Source of the DNA: Pseudomonas rhizoryzae
Lineage (GTDB): Bacteria; Pseudomonadota; Gammaproteobacteria; Pseudomonadales; Pseudomonadaceae
DNA: 64,000 nucleotides
Assembly: GCF_005250615.1 (NCBI RefSeq)
Contig: NZ_SULM01000010.1
Coordinates: forward strand, 186,001 to 250,000
Direction of reading: 5' to 3'
Shown: positions 48,147-56,692 of the stretch, piece after piece
Numbering within the stretch: position 1 is the stretch's first letter
Layout: every line of letters starts with the position of its first letter
Made by a program: the position numbers and the translations under genes
Notes under the pieces: model-generated
What the model saw: only the letters and a program-made list of their open reading frames with translations
Told to the model about the DNA's origin: nothing
The model's database searches: none

Positions 48147-49745
48147 TCACTTGCTGACGCTGACGCCGTAGAACTGGTTCAGTCCGAACGGACTTATCTT
48201 GAAGCCTTCGACCTCTTTGCGCATGGGCATATAGATGGTCGAGTGGGCGATCGGAGCCAGGGGCCGCTGCTGCATGATGATCTGCTGGGCCTGCTGGTAG
48301 AGCTCGGTACGCTTGGCCTGGTCGGTGGTGCGCTTGGCGGCCTGGATCAGATCCTCGTAGGGCTTGTAGCACCACATGGAGAAGTTGTTGCCGCCGACCG
48401 CGTCGCAACCGAAGTTGGTGCCCAGCCAGTTGTCCGGATCACCATTGTCGCCGCTCCAGCCGATCAGCAGGGCATCCTGCTCGCCGTTGTGGGCACGCTT
48501 GATGTACTCGCCCCATTCGTAGCTGACGATCTTGGTCTTGATGCCGACCTTGGCCCAATCCTGCTGGATCATCTCGGCCATCAGTCGCGCATTGGGGTTG
48601 TAGGGGCGCTGCACCGGCATGGCCCAGAGGGTGATCTCGGTGCCATCCTTGACGCCAGCCTTTTCCAGCAGCGCCTTGGCCTTGGCCGGATCGTAGGGCA
48701 CAGCCTTGATCGAGGTGTCATAGGACCACTGGGTCGGCGGCATGGCGTTGACCGCTTCCTGGCCAGCCCCCTGGTAGACGGTATCGATGATGGCCTTCTT
48801 GTTGATGGCCATGTCCAGCGCCTGGCGCACCTCGACCTTGTCCAGCGGCGCGTGCTTGACGTTGAAGCCTACCCAGCCCTCGTTGAAGCCGGGCTGCGAG
48901 GGCATCTTCAGGCTGGGGTCCTTCTTCAGGCCTTCCAGGTCGGCCGGCCGCGGATAGGCAGCGATCTGGCATTCGCCGGCCTTGAGTTTCTGCATGCGTA
49001 CCGAAGGATCGGTATTGATGGAGAAGATCAGGTTGTCCACCTTGGCGCCTTCGGCCTTGTCCCAGTAGTCGGGATTGGCCTTGAAGCGGATCACCGCGTC
49101 CTTCTGGTAGCGGCTGAAGACGAAGGGGCCGGTACCGATGGGCTTTTGGTTGATGTCGGCCGCCTTGCCCTGCTTGAGCAATTGGTCGGCGTATTCGGCG
49201 GAGAGGATCACCGCGAAGGGCATGGCCACGTTCTGCAGGAAGGCGGCATCGACATCCTTCAGGTGGATGCGCACGGTGTGATCGTCGACCTTTTCCACCG
49301 ACTGGATGTTCTTGTCCAGGCCCATGTCGGTGAAGTAGGGGAATTCGGTCGGGTAGGCCTTACGGAACGGCTGGTTCTTGTCCAGCATGCGCTGGAAGGT
49401 GAAGACCACGTCGTCGGCGTTGAAGTCACGAGTGGGCTTGAAGTAGTCAGTGGTATGGAACTTCACGCCCGGGCGCAGGTGGAAGGTATAGGTCTTGTTG
49501 TCCGGGCTGATGTCCCAACTCTCGGCCAGCCCCGGCTTGACCTGGGTGCCGCCGCGCTCGAATTGCACCAGTTCATTGAACACGGTTTCGGCCGAGGCGT
49601 CCCAATCGGTGCTGGTGGTGTATTGCGCCGGATCGAAACCGGCCGGGCTGCCTTCGGAGCAGAACACCAGATTGGCCGCCTGGGCCAGCGGAGCCCCGGC
49701 CAGCAAGGTGGAGGCGATCAGGGCAGCGAGTACGTTCTTGTGCAT
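48147..49745 (-). CDS. Periplasmic dipeptide-binding protein (first DppA-like)
   Basis: A 532-residue SBP_bac_5 protein. Signal peptide MHKNVLAALIASTLLAGAPLAQA, then [25 protein letters not shown] 49745 has GAGG six bases upstream and puts the signal peptide at the N-terminus; the frame is open 147 bases further upstream but codes nothing conserved. It is the promoter-proximal gene of the dpp cluster; the 246-base upstream region holds a 9-bp palindrome that may be an operator. Confidence 0.93.
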   Translation of the reverse strand: MHKNVLAALIASTLLAGAPLAQAANLVFCSEGSPAGFDPAQYTTSTDWDASAETVFNELVQFERGGTQVKPGLAESWDISPDNKTYTFHLRPGVKFHTTDYFKPTRDFNADDVVFTFQRMLDKNQPFRKAYPTEFPYFTDMGLDKNIQSVEKVDDHTVRIHLKDVDAAFLQNVAMPFAVILSAEYADQLLKQGKAADINQKPIGTGPFVFSRYQKDAVIRFKANPDYWDKAEGAKVDNLIFSINTDPSVRMQKLKAGECQIAAYPRPADLEGLKKDPSLKMPSQPGFNEGWVGFNVKHAPLDKVEVRQALDMAINKKAIIDTVYQGAGQEAVNAMPPTQWSYDTSIKAVPYDPAKAKALLEKAGVKDGTEITLWAMPVQRPYNPNARLMAEMIQQDWAKVGIKTKIVSYEWGEYIKRAHNGEQDALLIGWSGDNGDPDNWLGTNFGCDAVGGNNFSMWCYKPYEDLIQAAKRTTDQAKRTELYQQAQQIIMQQRPLAPIAHSTIYMPMRKEVEGFKISPFGLNQFYGVSVSK

Positions 49746-49938
49746 GTAGACCTCATGAAGGGAGCGACACAACGCCTTGTGGCATTGCGAAACATAATTC
49801 CGGTGTCTTGTGGACAGATAGGCCCACATGCACAGCTTGTGCCCATGTCCCTCGTGCGCGGGGGCTAGGCACCCGAAGAGACCCAAACGCAAAACAGATG
49901 TCGCAAAGATATAAGAGGCGTGACCTGGACTGGGCAGA

Positions 49939-49961
49939 TATGCGCACCAAAAGTGCGCATA
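49939..49961. promoter_or_regulatory. Perfect 9-bp inverted repeat upstream of the dpp cluster
   Basis: TATGCGCAC (49939-49947), spacer CAAAA, GTGCGCATA (49953-49961). It lies 194 bases upstream of the first dppA and 31 bases beyond the SIMPL gene stop. No T run follows on either strand, so an operator is likelier than a terminator. P. aeruginosa controls its dpp genes with the repressor PsdR; whether this is such a site is unknown. Confidence 0.55.
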
Positions 49962-49991
49962 GCGACAGCATTGTTACTTTTCTGCACTAGA

Positions 49992-50699
49992 TCAGGGCAT
50001 CAGTACCTCAATGGTGCCACCCGCCGAGACTTCGACCGTGGTAGTGCCAGGGGCAACATCGGGCGTCACGGCGTCACCGGCAGCCTTCATCGCCGACATG
50101 CGCAGCACGGGCATTGGCTGGGGTACGCCACTGGTACCCAGATCCAGGTTGACGATGCGATAGCCGGTGCCGCCCAGGGCTTCGGTAGCCAATTGGGCGC
50201 GCGCCTTGAAAGCGGCCACGGCGTCCTTGAACAGGGCATCCTCCTGCTGCTTGCGGGTACCGTCGGCGATGGTGAATTGCAGATTGCCCATCTTCAGGTT
50301 GCCGAGCAGTTCACCGGTCAGCTTGGACAGCGCAGCGAAATCCGCGCTTTCCAAGCGCAGCTCACCGCGCTCACGCCAGACACTGATGGCGCGACCCTGG
50401 TCTTCGTAGACCGGATAGGTGTTGCGGTTACCCAAGGAAACGCTCACGTCCGTTACCTTGCGCGCCTGCTCCAGGGCGGCGTTGAGGGTCTTGGTTGTTT
50501 CGTTGGCGAGCGCCGCCGGGTCCTGGCCCTGGCTCTCGGTATAGAGCATGACCTGCATGCGATCGCGCGGTATCTCGCGGCTGACCTCGGCCCTCAGGCT
50601 GACCTGGTTGTAGCGTGCCTCATCGGCCTGGGCCGTGGTGGCGACGACGGCGCTGAACAGGGCGGCGCCCAGCATGAGCGGGCGTAGGGGAAAGGTCAT
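49992..50699 (-). CDS. SIMPL-domain (DUF541) periplasmic protein
   Basis: A 235-residue exported protein. Signal peptide to ATTAQA/DEARYNQ, then the SIMPL fold: VSLRAEVSREIPRDRMQVMLYTES, ALEQARKVTDVSVSLGNRNTYPVY and the C-terminal GTTTVEVSAGGTIEVLMP. Family members are outer-membrane or periplasmic proteins of unclear function. It lies between the dpp cluster and roxS, the same relative place I recall for P. aeruginosa. Confidence 0.9.
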   Translation of the reverse strand: MTFPLRPLMLGAALFSAVVATTAQADEARYNQVSLRAEVSREIPRDRMQVMLYTESQGQDPAALANETTKTLNAALEQARKVTDVSVSLGNRNTYPVYEDQGRAISVWRERGELRLESADFAALSKLTGELLGNLKMGNLQFTIADGTRKQQEDALFKDAVAAFKARAQLATEALGGTGYRIVNLDLGTSGVPQPMPVLRMSAMKAAGDAVTPDVAPGTTTVEVSAGGTIEVLMP

Positions 50700-50872
50700 G
50701 GTGAGCTCCTGATTGGCAGTACGAAAGCCTTGGGACCACGGCGACGGCGGATGGTGCGTCGCTTTGCCGCGTCGGCGGCTGAAGGCGGATGGCGCTCGCT
50801 ATAATGTCAGTCTGTTCTGACGGGCGCGCCGCTGGTGGCCGTCTCGATCGTCTCCTGCGTCTGGAACCTCGC

Positions 50873-52132
50873 ATGTTCTCCTTGCCCGTTCAATGGTTGT
50901 CCGCCAATCGCCAGAATCTCGGGCGCCTGGTTCTCATCCGCGTGCTGGTGCTGGCCGCCCAGGCCGGCTCGGTAGGCATCGCCCGGCTCTCGGGCATCGT
51001 TCAACTGCCCTGGACCGCCTTGGCCATCACCCTCGGGGTATCGGCGATACTCTGCCTGTTCGCCGCCCTGCGGCTGACCCGCTCCTGGCCGGTCACCGAG
51101 CAGGAATACGCCGCGCACCTGGGCTGCGACCTGGCCATCCACAGTGCGCTGCTGTACTTCGCCGGCGGACCGACCAACCCCTTCGCCTCCTATTACCTGG
51201 TGCCCCTGACCATCGCCGCGGCCACGTTGCCCTGGCTCTACACCCTGGTACTGGCCGCCCTGACCCTTGGCGTCTTCTCGCTGATGCTGCTTTCCTACGA
51301 GCCGCTGCATCTGCTGGTGGCCAACGATGGCACGGTGCTGAGCTACGGCATGTGGCTGAGTTTCGCCCTGTCGGCGGCGGTCATTACCCTGTTCGTCGCG
51401 CGGATGGCCACCGCCCTGCGCGAGCAGGAGAGCTTGCAGGCCCAACGTCGCGAACAAGCCATGCGCGACCAGCAACTGCTGGCCGTGGCCACCCAGGCCG
51501 CCGGGGCCGCCCACGAGCTAGGTACGCCGCTGTCCACCATGAGCGTGCTGCTCAAGGAGTTGCAGCAGGAGCATGCGGATCAGCCGACCCTGAGTGAAGA
51601 CCTGGCGCTATTGCAGGCCCAGGTCGGCCAGTGCAAGCAGACCCTGCAGCAACTGGTGCGCGCCGCCGAAGCCGATCGGCGCCAGACCCTGCAGGAGCAG
51701 ACCGCCGTGGAGTGGCTGGAGGCGACCATGGATCGCTGGCACCTGATGCGCCCGGAGGCCACCTACACCTTCGAGGTGGCGAGTCTGGGCGCGCCGCCCC
51801 GGCTGACGCCCCCGGTCGAACTTACCCAGGCACTGCTGAATCTACTCAACAACGCGGCCGACGCCTGCCCGGAGAACCTGGGCATTCGCCTGCACTGGGA
51901 TGCGCGCGAGCTGTGCCTGTCGATCCGCGACCACGGCGCCGGGGTGCCCCTGGCCATCGCCGAGCAGCTCGGCAAACCCTTCTTCACCACCAAGGGCAAG
52001 GGCTTCGGTCTGGGCCTGTTCCTCAGCCAGGCCAGCGTCACCCGCGCGGGTGGCACGGTGAAGCTCTACAATCATGAGGAAGGCGGCACCCTGACCGAAT
52101 TGCGCCTGCCGCGGCACTACGCCCTGGCGTGA
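50873..52132 (+). CDS. roxS: Redox-responsive sensor histidine kinase RoxS (RegB/PrrB family)
   Basis: A 419-residue membrane kinase with about six transmembrane segments (residues 18-178). It carries the RegB/PrrB/RoxS heptad GGPTNPF (98-104) linked to quinone sensing, then the H-box AAHELGTPLSTMS with phosphoacceptor H214. C254 in VGQCKQTLQQ sits at the place of the redox cysteine of RegB (by alignment from memory). The ATP-binding N box is NLLNNAADACPE and the G boxes are RDHGAGVP and GKGFGLGLFLS. ATG 50873 is the likeliest start; its ribosome site is weak. It signals to RoxR to tune terminal oxidases. Confidence 0.94.
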   Translation: MFSLPVQWLSANRQNLGRLVLIRVLVLAAQAGSVGIARLSGIVQLPWTALAITLGVSAILCLFAALRLTRSWPVTEQEYAAHLGCDLAIHSALLYFAGGPTNPFASYYLVPLTIAAATLPWLYTLVLAALTLGVFSLMLLSYEPLHLLVANDGTVLSYGMWLSFALSAAVITLFVARMATALREQESLQAQRREQAMRDQQLLAVATQAAGAAHELGTPLSTMSVLLKELQQEHADQPTLSEDLALLQAQVGQCKQTLQQLVRAAEADRRQTLQEQTAVEWLEATMDRWHLMRPEATYTFEVASLGAPPRLTPPVELTQALLNLLNNAADACPENLGIRLHWDARELCLSIRDHGAGVPLAIAEQLGKPFFTTKGKGFGLGLFLSQASVTRAGGTVKLYNHEEGGTLTELRLPRHYALA

Positions 52133-52148
52133 ATGCCTGGAGATTTCT

Positions 52149-52709
52149 ATGACTGACGACCTCAATAGCGGTTTCGACGACCAGCCCCATATCCTGCTGG
52201 TCGATGACGATCCCACCTTCACCCGGGTCATGGCTCGGGCCATGGATCGTCGCGGCCTGCGCGTGTCCATCGCCGACAGCGCCGAGGAAGGCCTGCAACT
52301 GGCCAAGGACGACCTGCCGGACTACGCCGTGCTCGACCTGAAGATGGAGGGCGACTCCGGTCTGGTGCTGCTGCCCAAGCTGCTCGAGCTGCATCCGGAC
52401 ATGCGCGTGGTGCTGCTGACCGGTTATTCCAGCATCGCCACCGCCGTGGAAGCCATCAAGCGCGGCGCCACCAACTACCTGTGCAAGCCGGCCGATGCCG
52501 ACGATGTCCTGGCCGCCTTGCTGGCCCAGCACGCCGACCTCGACACCCTGGTGCCGGACAACCCCATGTCGGTGGATCGCCTGCAGTGGGAGCACATCCA
52601 GCGGGTGCTGGCCGAGCACGAGGGCAACATCTCGGCCACCGCCCGAGCCCTGGGCATGCACCGGCGTACCCTGCAGCGTAAGTTGCAGAAGCGTCCGGTC
52701 CGGCGCTGA
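52149..52709 (+). CDS. roxR: Redox response regulator RoxR (RegA/ActR family)
   Basis: A 186-residue response regulator. Receiver residues D19-D21 in LLVDDDPTF, phosphoacceptor D63 in AVLDLKMEG and K in YLCKPAD are intact. A short proline-containing linker leads to a Fis-type HTH (IQRVLAEHEGNISATARALGMHRRTLQRKLQKR), whose recognition helix is nearly invariant in the RegA family. It lies 16 bases after roxS, clearly co-transcribed. Confidence 0.95.
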   Translation: MTDDLNSGFDDQPHILLVDDDPTFTRVMARAMDRRGLRVSIADSAEEGLQLAKDDLPDYAVLDLKMEGDSGLVLLPKLLELHPDMRVVLLTGYSSIATAVEAIKRGATNYLCKPADADDVLAALLAQHADLDTLVPDNPMSVDRLQWEHIQRVLAEHEGNISATARALGMHRRTLQRKLQKRPVRR

Positions 52710-52832
52710 CGGACCGTCATCGTCCCCGGCCCGGTGGGCGATGATTGTTACATTGTTCCAGTCAGAATTCGTTCAGGCATTCCGGCATAGGCTGTGCAAG
52801 CGTCTCGTTGAGCAGTCCTTGAGAGTCCGAGC

Positions 52833-54566
52833 ATGTCCGAATCCGCCGTACCCGTGCCCTCCGTCTATGGAGCTTCCCGTGGGCATTTCCTGGCCCGTGT
52901 CTGGGCCCTGATCACCCCCTACTGGCGCAGTGAAGAGAAAGGCAAGGCCTGGCTTCTCCTGGGCGTGGTGATCACCCTGTCCCTGGCCGGCGTGGGCCTG
53001 TCCGTCGCCCTCAACACCTGGTATCGCTATTTCTACGATGCCTTGCAGACGCGCGACCTGGCCGCCTTCATCCGGCTGATGCTGTATTTCTGCGGCTTGG
53101 CGGCCACCGCCATCCTGCTGGCCGTGTACCGGCTCTACCTGACCCAGGCGCTGACCATCAACTGGCGGCGTTGGTTGACCGAAAAGCACTTCGGTCTCTG
53201 GCTGTCCGACCGCAACTACTATCAGCTGGAACGCGAAGGCGGTGCCGACAACCCCGACCAGCGCCTGACCGAGGACATCCGCGACTTCGCTGAAACCACC
53301 CTGAGCCTTGGCCTGGGCTTCATCCGCACCGTGGTCAGCCTGGTGTCCTTCAGCGTCATCCTGTTCGGCATTTCCGGCGACATCACCCTGTTCGGCATCA
53401 CCATCCCGGCCTACATGTTCTGGGCGGCGCTGATCTACGCCACCGTCGGCACCTGGCTGACCCATCTCATCGGCCGCCGGCTGATCGGCCTCTACAACCA
53501 GCAGCAACGCTACGAAGCCGACCTGCGCTTCGGCCTGATTCGCGTCCGCGAGAAAGCCGAGAGCGTCGCCCTGTTCCGCGGCGAAGCCAACGAACACCGG
53601 CGCCTGCTGGATCGCTTCGGTTACGTCTGGGGCAACTACCACCTGGTGATGAACTACACCAAGCGGCTGACCTTCTTCACCGCCGGCTACAGCCAGATCG
53701 CCATCATCGCCGGCTTCGTGCTGGCCGCGCCGCGCTACTTTTCCGGCAAGATCCAACTGGGCGACCTGATGCAGGTCAACTCGGCCTTCGGCAACGTCCA
53801 GGAAAGCCTCAGCTGGTTCGTCGATGCCTACGTCAGCCTGGCCGGCTGGCGCGCCGTCTCCGATCGTCTGCTCACCTTCCGCGAGACCATGGCCGAATTC
53901 AGCCAGGAGACCGACATCCTGGTGCCCCGCACCAGCGACGCCGACCTGGTGCTGGAAGGCCTCACCCTGAGCGCCGCCGGTCGTCTGCTGCTGCACCCGA
54001 CCGACCTGCGCATCGCCCGGGGCGAGCACCTGCTGATCGAAGGCGCTTCGGGAAGCGGCAAGAGCACCTTGCTGCGTGCCCTGGCCGGCCTCTGGCGGCA
54101 AGGGCAGGGGGGAATCGCGGTGCCCGACGGGCGCCAGCTGTTCCTGCCGCAACAGCCCTATCTGCCCATAGGCACCTTGCGCGAGGCGCTGTCCTATCCG
54201 CAGCCAGAGGATGCCTACTCCGACGAGCGCCTGATGGAGGTGCTGCAGCACTGTCGCCTGGGGCACCTCTGCGAGCACCTGGATGAGGCGCGGCACTGGG
54301 AACGCACCCTATCGCCGGGCGAGCAGCAGCGGGTGGCTCTGGCCCGGGCACTGTTGTATGCCCCCGACTGGTTGTTCCTCGACGAAGCCAGTTCGGCACT
54401 CAGCGAAGCGGACGAACGAGCGCTCTACCATCGGCTTCTGGCAGAGAATCCAGGCCTTACCCTGGTCAGCGTCGGCCATCGTCCAAGCCTGCGCGCCTAT
54501 CACCACCGGCACCTCTTATTGGAGGAGCAAGAGCTGCGTGCCAGAGCGGTGGATGACGCTTTCTGA
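52833..54566 (+). CDS. SbmA/BacA-like ABC transporter with fused ATPase (YddA type)
   Basis: A 577-residue fused ABC protein. Residues 1-350 form the SbmA/BacA membrane domain (NTWYRYFYDALQTRD, RWLTEKHFGLWLSDRNYYQL, NPDQRLTEDI). Residues about 370-570 are the ATPase with Walker A EGASGSGKST, signature LSPGEQQR and Walker B WLFLDEASSAL. This YddA/Rv1819c-like arrangement is known for uptake of vitamin B12 or peptides in some bacteria; the substrate here is unknown. It stands alone after roxR. Confidence 0.9.
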   Translation: MSESAVPVPSVYGASRGHFLARVWALITPYWRSEEKGKAWLLLGVVITLSLAGVGLSVALNTWYRYFYDALQTRDLAAFIRLMLYFCGLAATAILLAVYRLYLTQALTINWRRWLTEKHFGLWLSDRNYYQLEREGGADNPDQRLTEDIRDFAETTLSLGLGFIRTVVSLVSFSVILFGISGDITLFGITIPAYMFWAALIYATVGTWLTHLIGRRLIGLYNQQQRYEADLRFGLIRVREKAESVALFRGEANEHRRLLDRFGYVWGNYHLVMNYTKRLTFFTAGYSQIAIIAGFVLAAPRYFSGKIQLGDLMQVNSAFGNVQESLSWFVDAYVSLAGWRAVSDRLLTFRETMAEFSQETDILVPRTSDADLVLEGLTLSAAGRLLLHPTDLRIARGEHLLIEGASGSGKSTLLRALAGLWRQGQGGIAVPDGRQLFLPQQPYLPIGTLREALSYPQPEDAYSDERLMEVLQHCRLGHLCEHLDEARHWERTLSPGEQQRVALARALLYAPDWLFLDEASSALSEADERALYHRLLAENPGLTLVSVGHRPSLRAYHHRHLLLEEQELRARAVDDAF

Positions 54567-54650
54567 TATAGACTGGGCGGTCTAGCTCGGGCGTTTGGGC
54601 AGAGTGGGGTGCTATGATTTCGAAAGCCATTTCAATCGGTAAGAAAATCC

Positions 54651-55403
54651 ATGTCTGCACCTAGTGTATCCCGCCCACGTAAGAGACCCCGTAGCCTGGC
54701 AGAGGAGGTCGTTGCGGTGCTGATCCAGCAGATCGGCGAGGGGCAGTTCCAACCTGGCGACAAACTGCCTACCGAATCGGCCATCATGCAGGCTCAGGGT
54801 GTCAGCCGAACCGTGGTACGTGAGGCCATTTCCCGGCTGCAAGCAGGTGGCTACGTGGAGACACGACACGGCATCGGCACTTTCGTCCTGCAACGGCGCG
54901 CCGAGTCCCCTCTACCGCTCGATCCGGCCACCGTCATCACCCTCAAGGACGTCTTGGCGATGCTCGAGTTGCGTATCAGCCTGGAGGTCGAGGCGGCCGG
55001 TCTCGCCGCGCAGCGTCGCTCGCCAGAGCAGTTGCAGGCCATGCGGAACCTGTTGGAAACCATGCGCGTAGGGGCCGAGCAGCCCGACTTTGCGGTGAGC
55101 GCTGATCTGGAGTTGCATCTGCTGATCGCCAGCTCCACCGGCAACCGCTATTTCAGCGACATCATGAGCTACCTGGGCACGGTGCTGATTCCCCGTACCC
55201 GGCTCAATTCCGCCTACTTGGCGCACGATGATCAGCAACGCTACCAGACGCGTCTGGATGCCGAGCATGAGGCCATCGTCCAAGCCATTGAAGAGGGCGA
55301 TGTGGAAGCGGCCCGTTCGACCATGCGTCTGCACCTGAGCAATAGTCGCGAGCGTCTGCGTCGTGCTCACGAAGAGATGGAACGGCAAGTCGAAGAGGCC
55401 TAG
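54651..55403 (+). CDS. FadR-type GntR regulator, probable regulator of kdgD
   Basis: A 250-residue GntR-family regulator: winged HTH at about residues 15-80 (GDKLPTESAIMQAQGVSRTVVREAISRLQ) and a C-terminal FCD effector domain. In pseudomonads such proteins sit beside D-glucarate/galactarate catabolic genes, as here ahead of kdgD. A palindrome of the expected kind lies at 55467-55486 between this gene and kdgD, so repression relieved by a sugar acid is likely. Confidence 0.88.
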   Translation: MSAPSVSRPRKRPRSLAEEVVAVLIQQIGEGQFQPGDKLPTESAIMQAQGVSRTVVREAISRLQAGGYVETRHGIGTFVLQRRAESPLPLDPATVITLKDVLAMLELRISLEVEAAGLAAQRRSPEQLQAMRNLLETMRVGAEQPDFAVSADLELHLLIASSTGNRYFSDIMSYLGTVLIPRTRLNSAYLAHDDQQRYQTRLDAEHEAIVQAIEEGDVEAARSTMRLHLSNSRERLRRAHEEMERQVEEA

Positions 55404-55466
55404 CAAGGGAGTTTCGGGCTGCGCAAGACATTTTGGCGGTGAGGACTTGCTCCTCGCTCAAGATAG

Positions 55467-55486
55467 GTTGTACGATGACTTACAAC
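55467..55486. promoter_or_regulatory. Probable FadR-type operator upstream of kdgD
   Basis: GTTGTA (55467-55472), spacer CGATGACT, TACAAC (55481-55486): a perfect 6-bp inverted repeat with a TTGT...ACAA frame typical of GntR/FadR-subfamily operators, 50 bases ahead of the kdgD start and 64 after the regulator stop. Confidence 0.7.
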
Positions 55487-55535
55487 AGATCGCGGGTTAG
55501 CCGCATCTCAGTCCAACCTATGCCGAGGCATCCAG

Positions 55536-56447
55536 ATGACTCCACAAGAACTCAAACACGTCCTCTCTTCCGGTCTGTTGTCCTTTCCGCTGACCGACTT
55601 CGATGCCAATGGCGACTTCCGCGCCGATACCTACGCCAAGCGCCTCGAATGGCTGGCCCCCTACGGGGCGACCGCGCTGTTCGCCGCGGGTGGCACCGGC
55701 GAGTTCTTTTCCCTGGAAGCCAGTGAATACAGCAGCATCATCAAGACCGCGGTGGATACCTGCCAGGGCAGTGTCCCTATCCTCGCCGGCGTCGGCGGCT
55801 CCACTCGCCAGGCCATCGCCTATGCCCAGGAAGCCGAGCGCCTCGGCGCCAAGGGCCTGCTGCTGTTGCCGCACTATCTGACCGAAGCCAGCCAGGACGG
55901 CGTGGCCGCCCATGTCGAAGCCGTCTGCAAAGCGGTGAAGATCGGTGTAGTGGTCTACAACCGCAATGTCTGCCGCCTGCAGCCCCAGCACCTGGAACAA
56001 CTGGCCGAGCGCTGCCCCAATCTGATCGGCTACAAGGACGGTCTGGGCGACATCGAACTCATGGTGTCCATCCGGCGTCGTCTGGGCGACCGCTTCAGCT
56101 ACCTGGGCGGCCTGCCCACCGCCGAAGTCTATGCCGCTGCCTACAAGGCGCTGGGCGTACCTGTCTATTCCTCGGCGGTGTTCAACTTCATCCCCAAGAC
56201 CGCCGTACAGTTCTACGAAGCCATTGCCCGTGACGATCACGAGACGGTCGGCAAGTTGATCGACGACTTCTTCCTGCCCTACCTGGAGATCCGCAATCGC
56301 TGCGCCGGCTACGCCGTGAGCATCGTCAAGGCGGGCGCCAAGATCGCTGGCTACGACGCCGGCCCGGTGCGTACCCCGCTGACCGATCTCAAGCAGGACG
56401 AGTACGAGCGGTTGGCGGCGCTGATGGACAAGCTCGGCCCGCAGTAA
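55536..56447 (+). CDS. kdgD: 5-dehydro-4-deoxyglucarate dehydratase
   Basis: A 303-residue class I aldolase-family (DHDPS-like) enzyme that converts 5-keto-4-deoxyglucarate to 2,5-dioxopentanoate (alpha-ketoglutarate semialdehyde) with loss of water and CO2. Typical motifs are [12 protein letters not shown] at the start, [11 protein letters not shown], the catalytic tyrosine in VVVYNRNVC and the Schiff-base lysine in [10 protein letters not shown]. The usual partners (glucarate or galactarate dehydratase, semialdehyde dehydrogenase, permease) are not adjacent, and a terminator follows, so it is monocistronic here. Confidence 0.95.
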   Translation: MTPQELKHVLSSGLLSFPLTDFDANGDFRADTYAKRLEWLAPYGATALFAAGGTGEFFSLEASEYSSIIKTAVDTCQGSVPILAGVGGSTRQAIAYAQEAERLGAKGLLLLPHYLTEASQDGVAAHVEAVCKAVKIGVVVYNRNVCRLQPQHLEQLAERCPNLIGYKDGLGDIELMVSIRRRLGDRFSYLGGLPTAEVYAAAYKALGVPVYSSAVFNFIPKTAVQFYEAIARDDHETVGKLIDDFFLPYLEIRNRCAGYAVSIVKAGAKIAGYDAGPVRTPLTDLKQDEYERLAALMDKLGPQ

Positions 56448-56490
56448 GTACAGGCGGCGGGGGCGGCCCTCGACCTGTCCCTGCAACCGC

Positions 56491-56528
56491 AAAGCCCACC
56501 ACCAGCCTCCTGGTCGTGGGCTTTTTTC
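56491..56528 (+). terminator. Rho-independent terminator after kdgD
   Basis: AAAGCCCAC (56491-56499) pairs with GTGGGCTTT (56516-56524), with an additional inner ACCAG/CTGGT pairing, and continues into TTTTTC. Confidence 0.92.
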
Positions 56529-56692
56529 TGTCCGCTCTGCAGCCAGGGACGGATGCTGTATGGCCTTGAGTCTGCTGGCCTTAATTCGCTCCTAAGGCCG
56601 CTCTGCCAGATTCGTGCGCTTCCGGCCGAGCACGACCCGGCAATCCTGGTGCTTGCCTGCTCTCGGCCAATGTTCTCGCCAAGGTTCGCCCT

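Noticed and set aside
49939-49961. Palindrome considered as the terminator of the SIMPL gene
   Set aside because: No T run follows the stem on the minus strand, so an operator is the better reading, though termination is not excluded.
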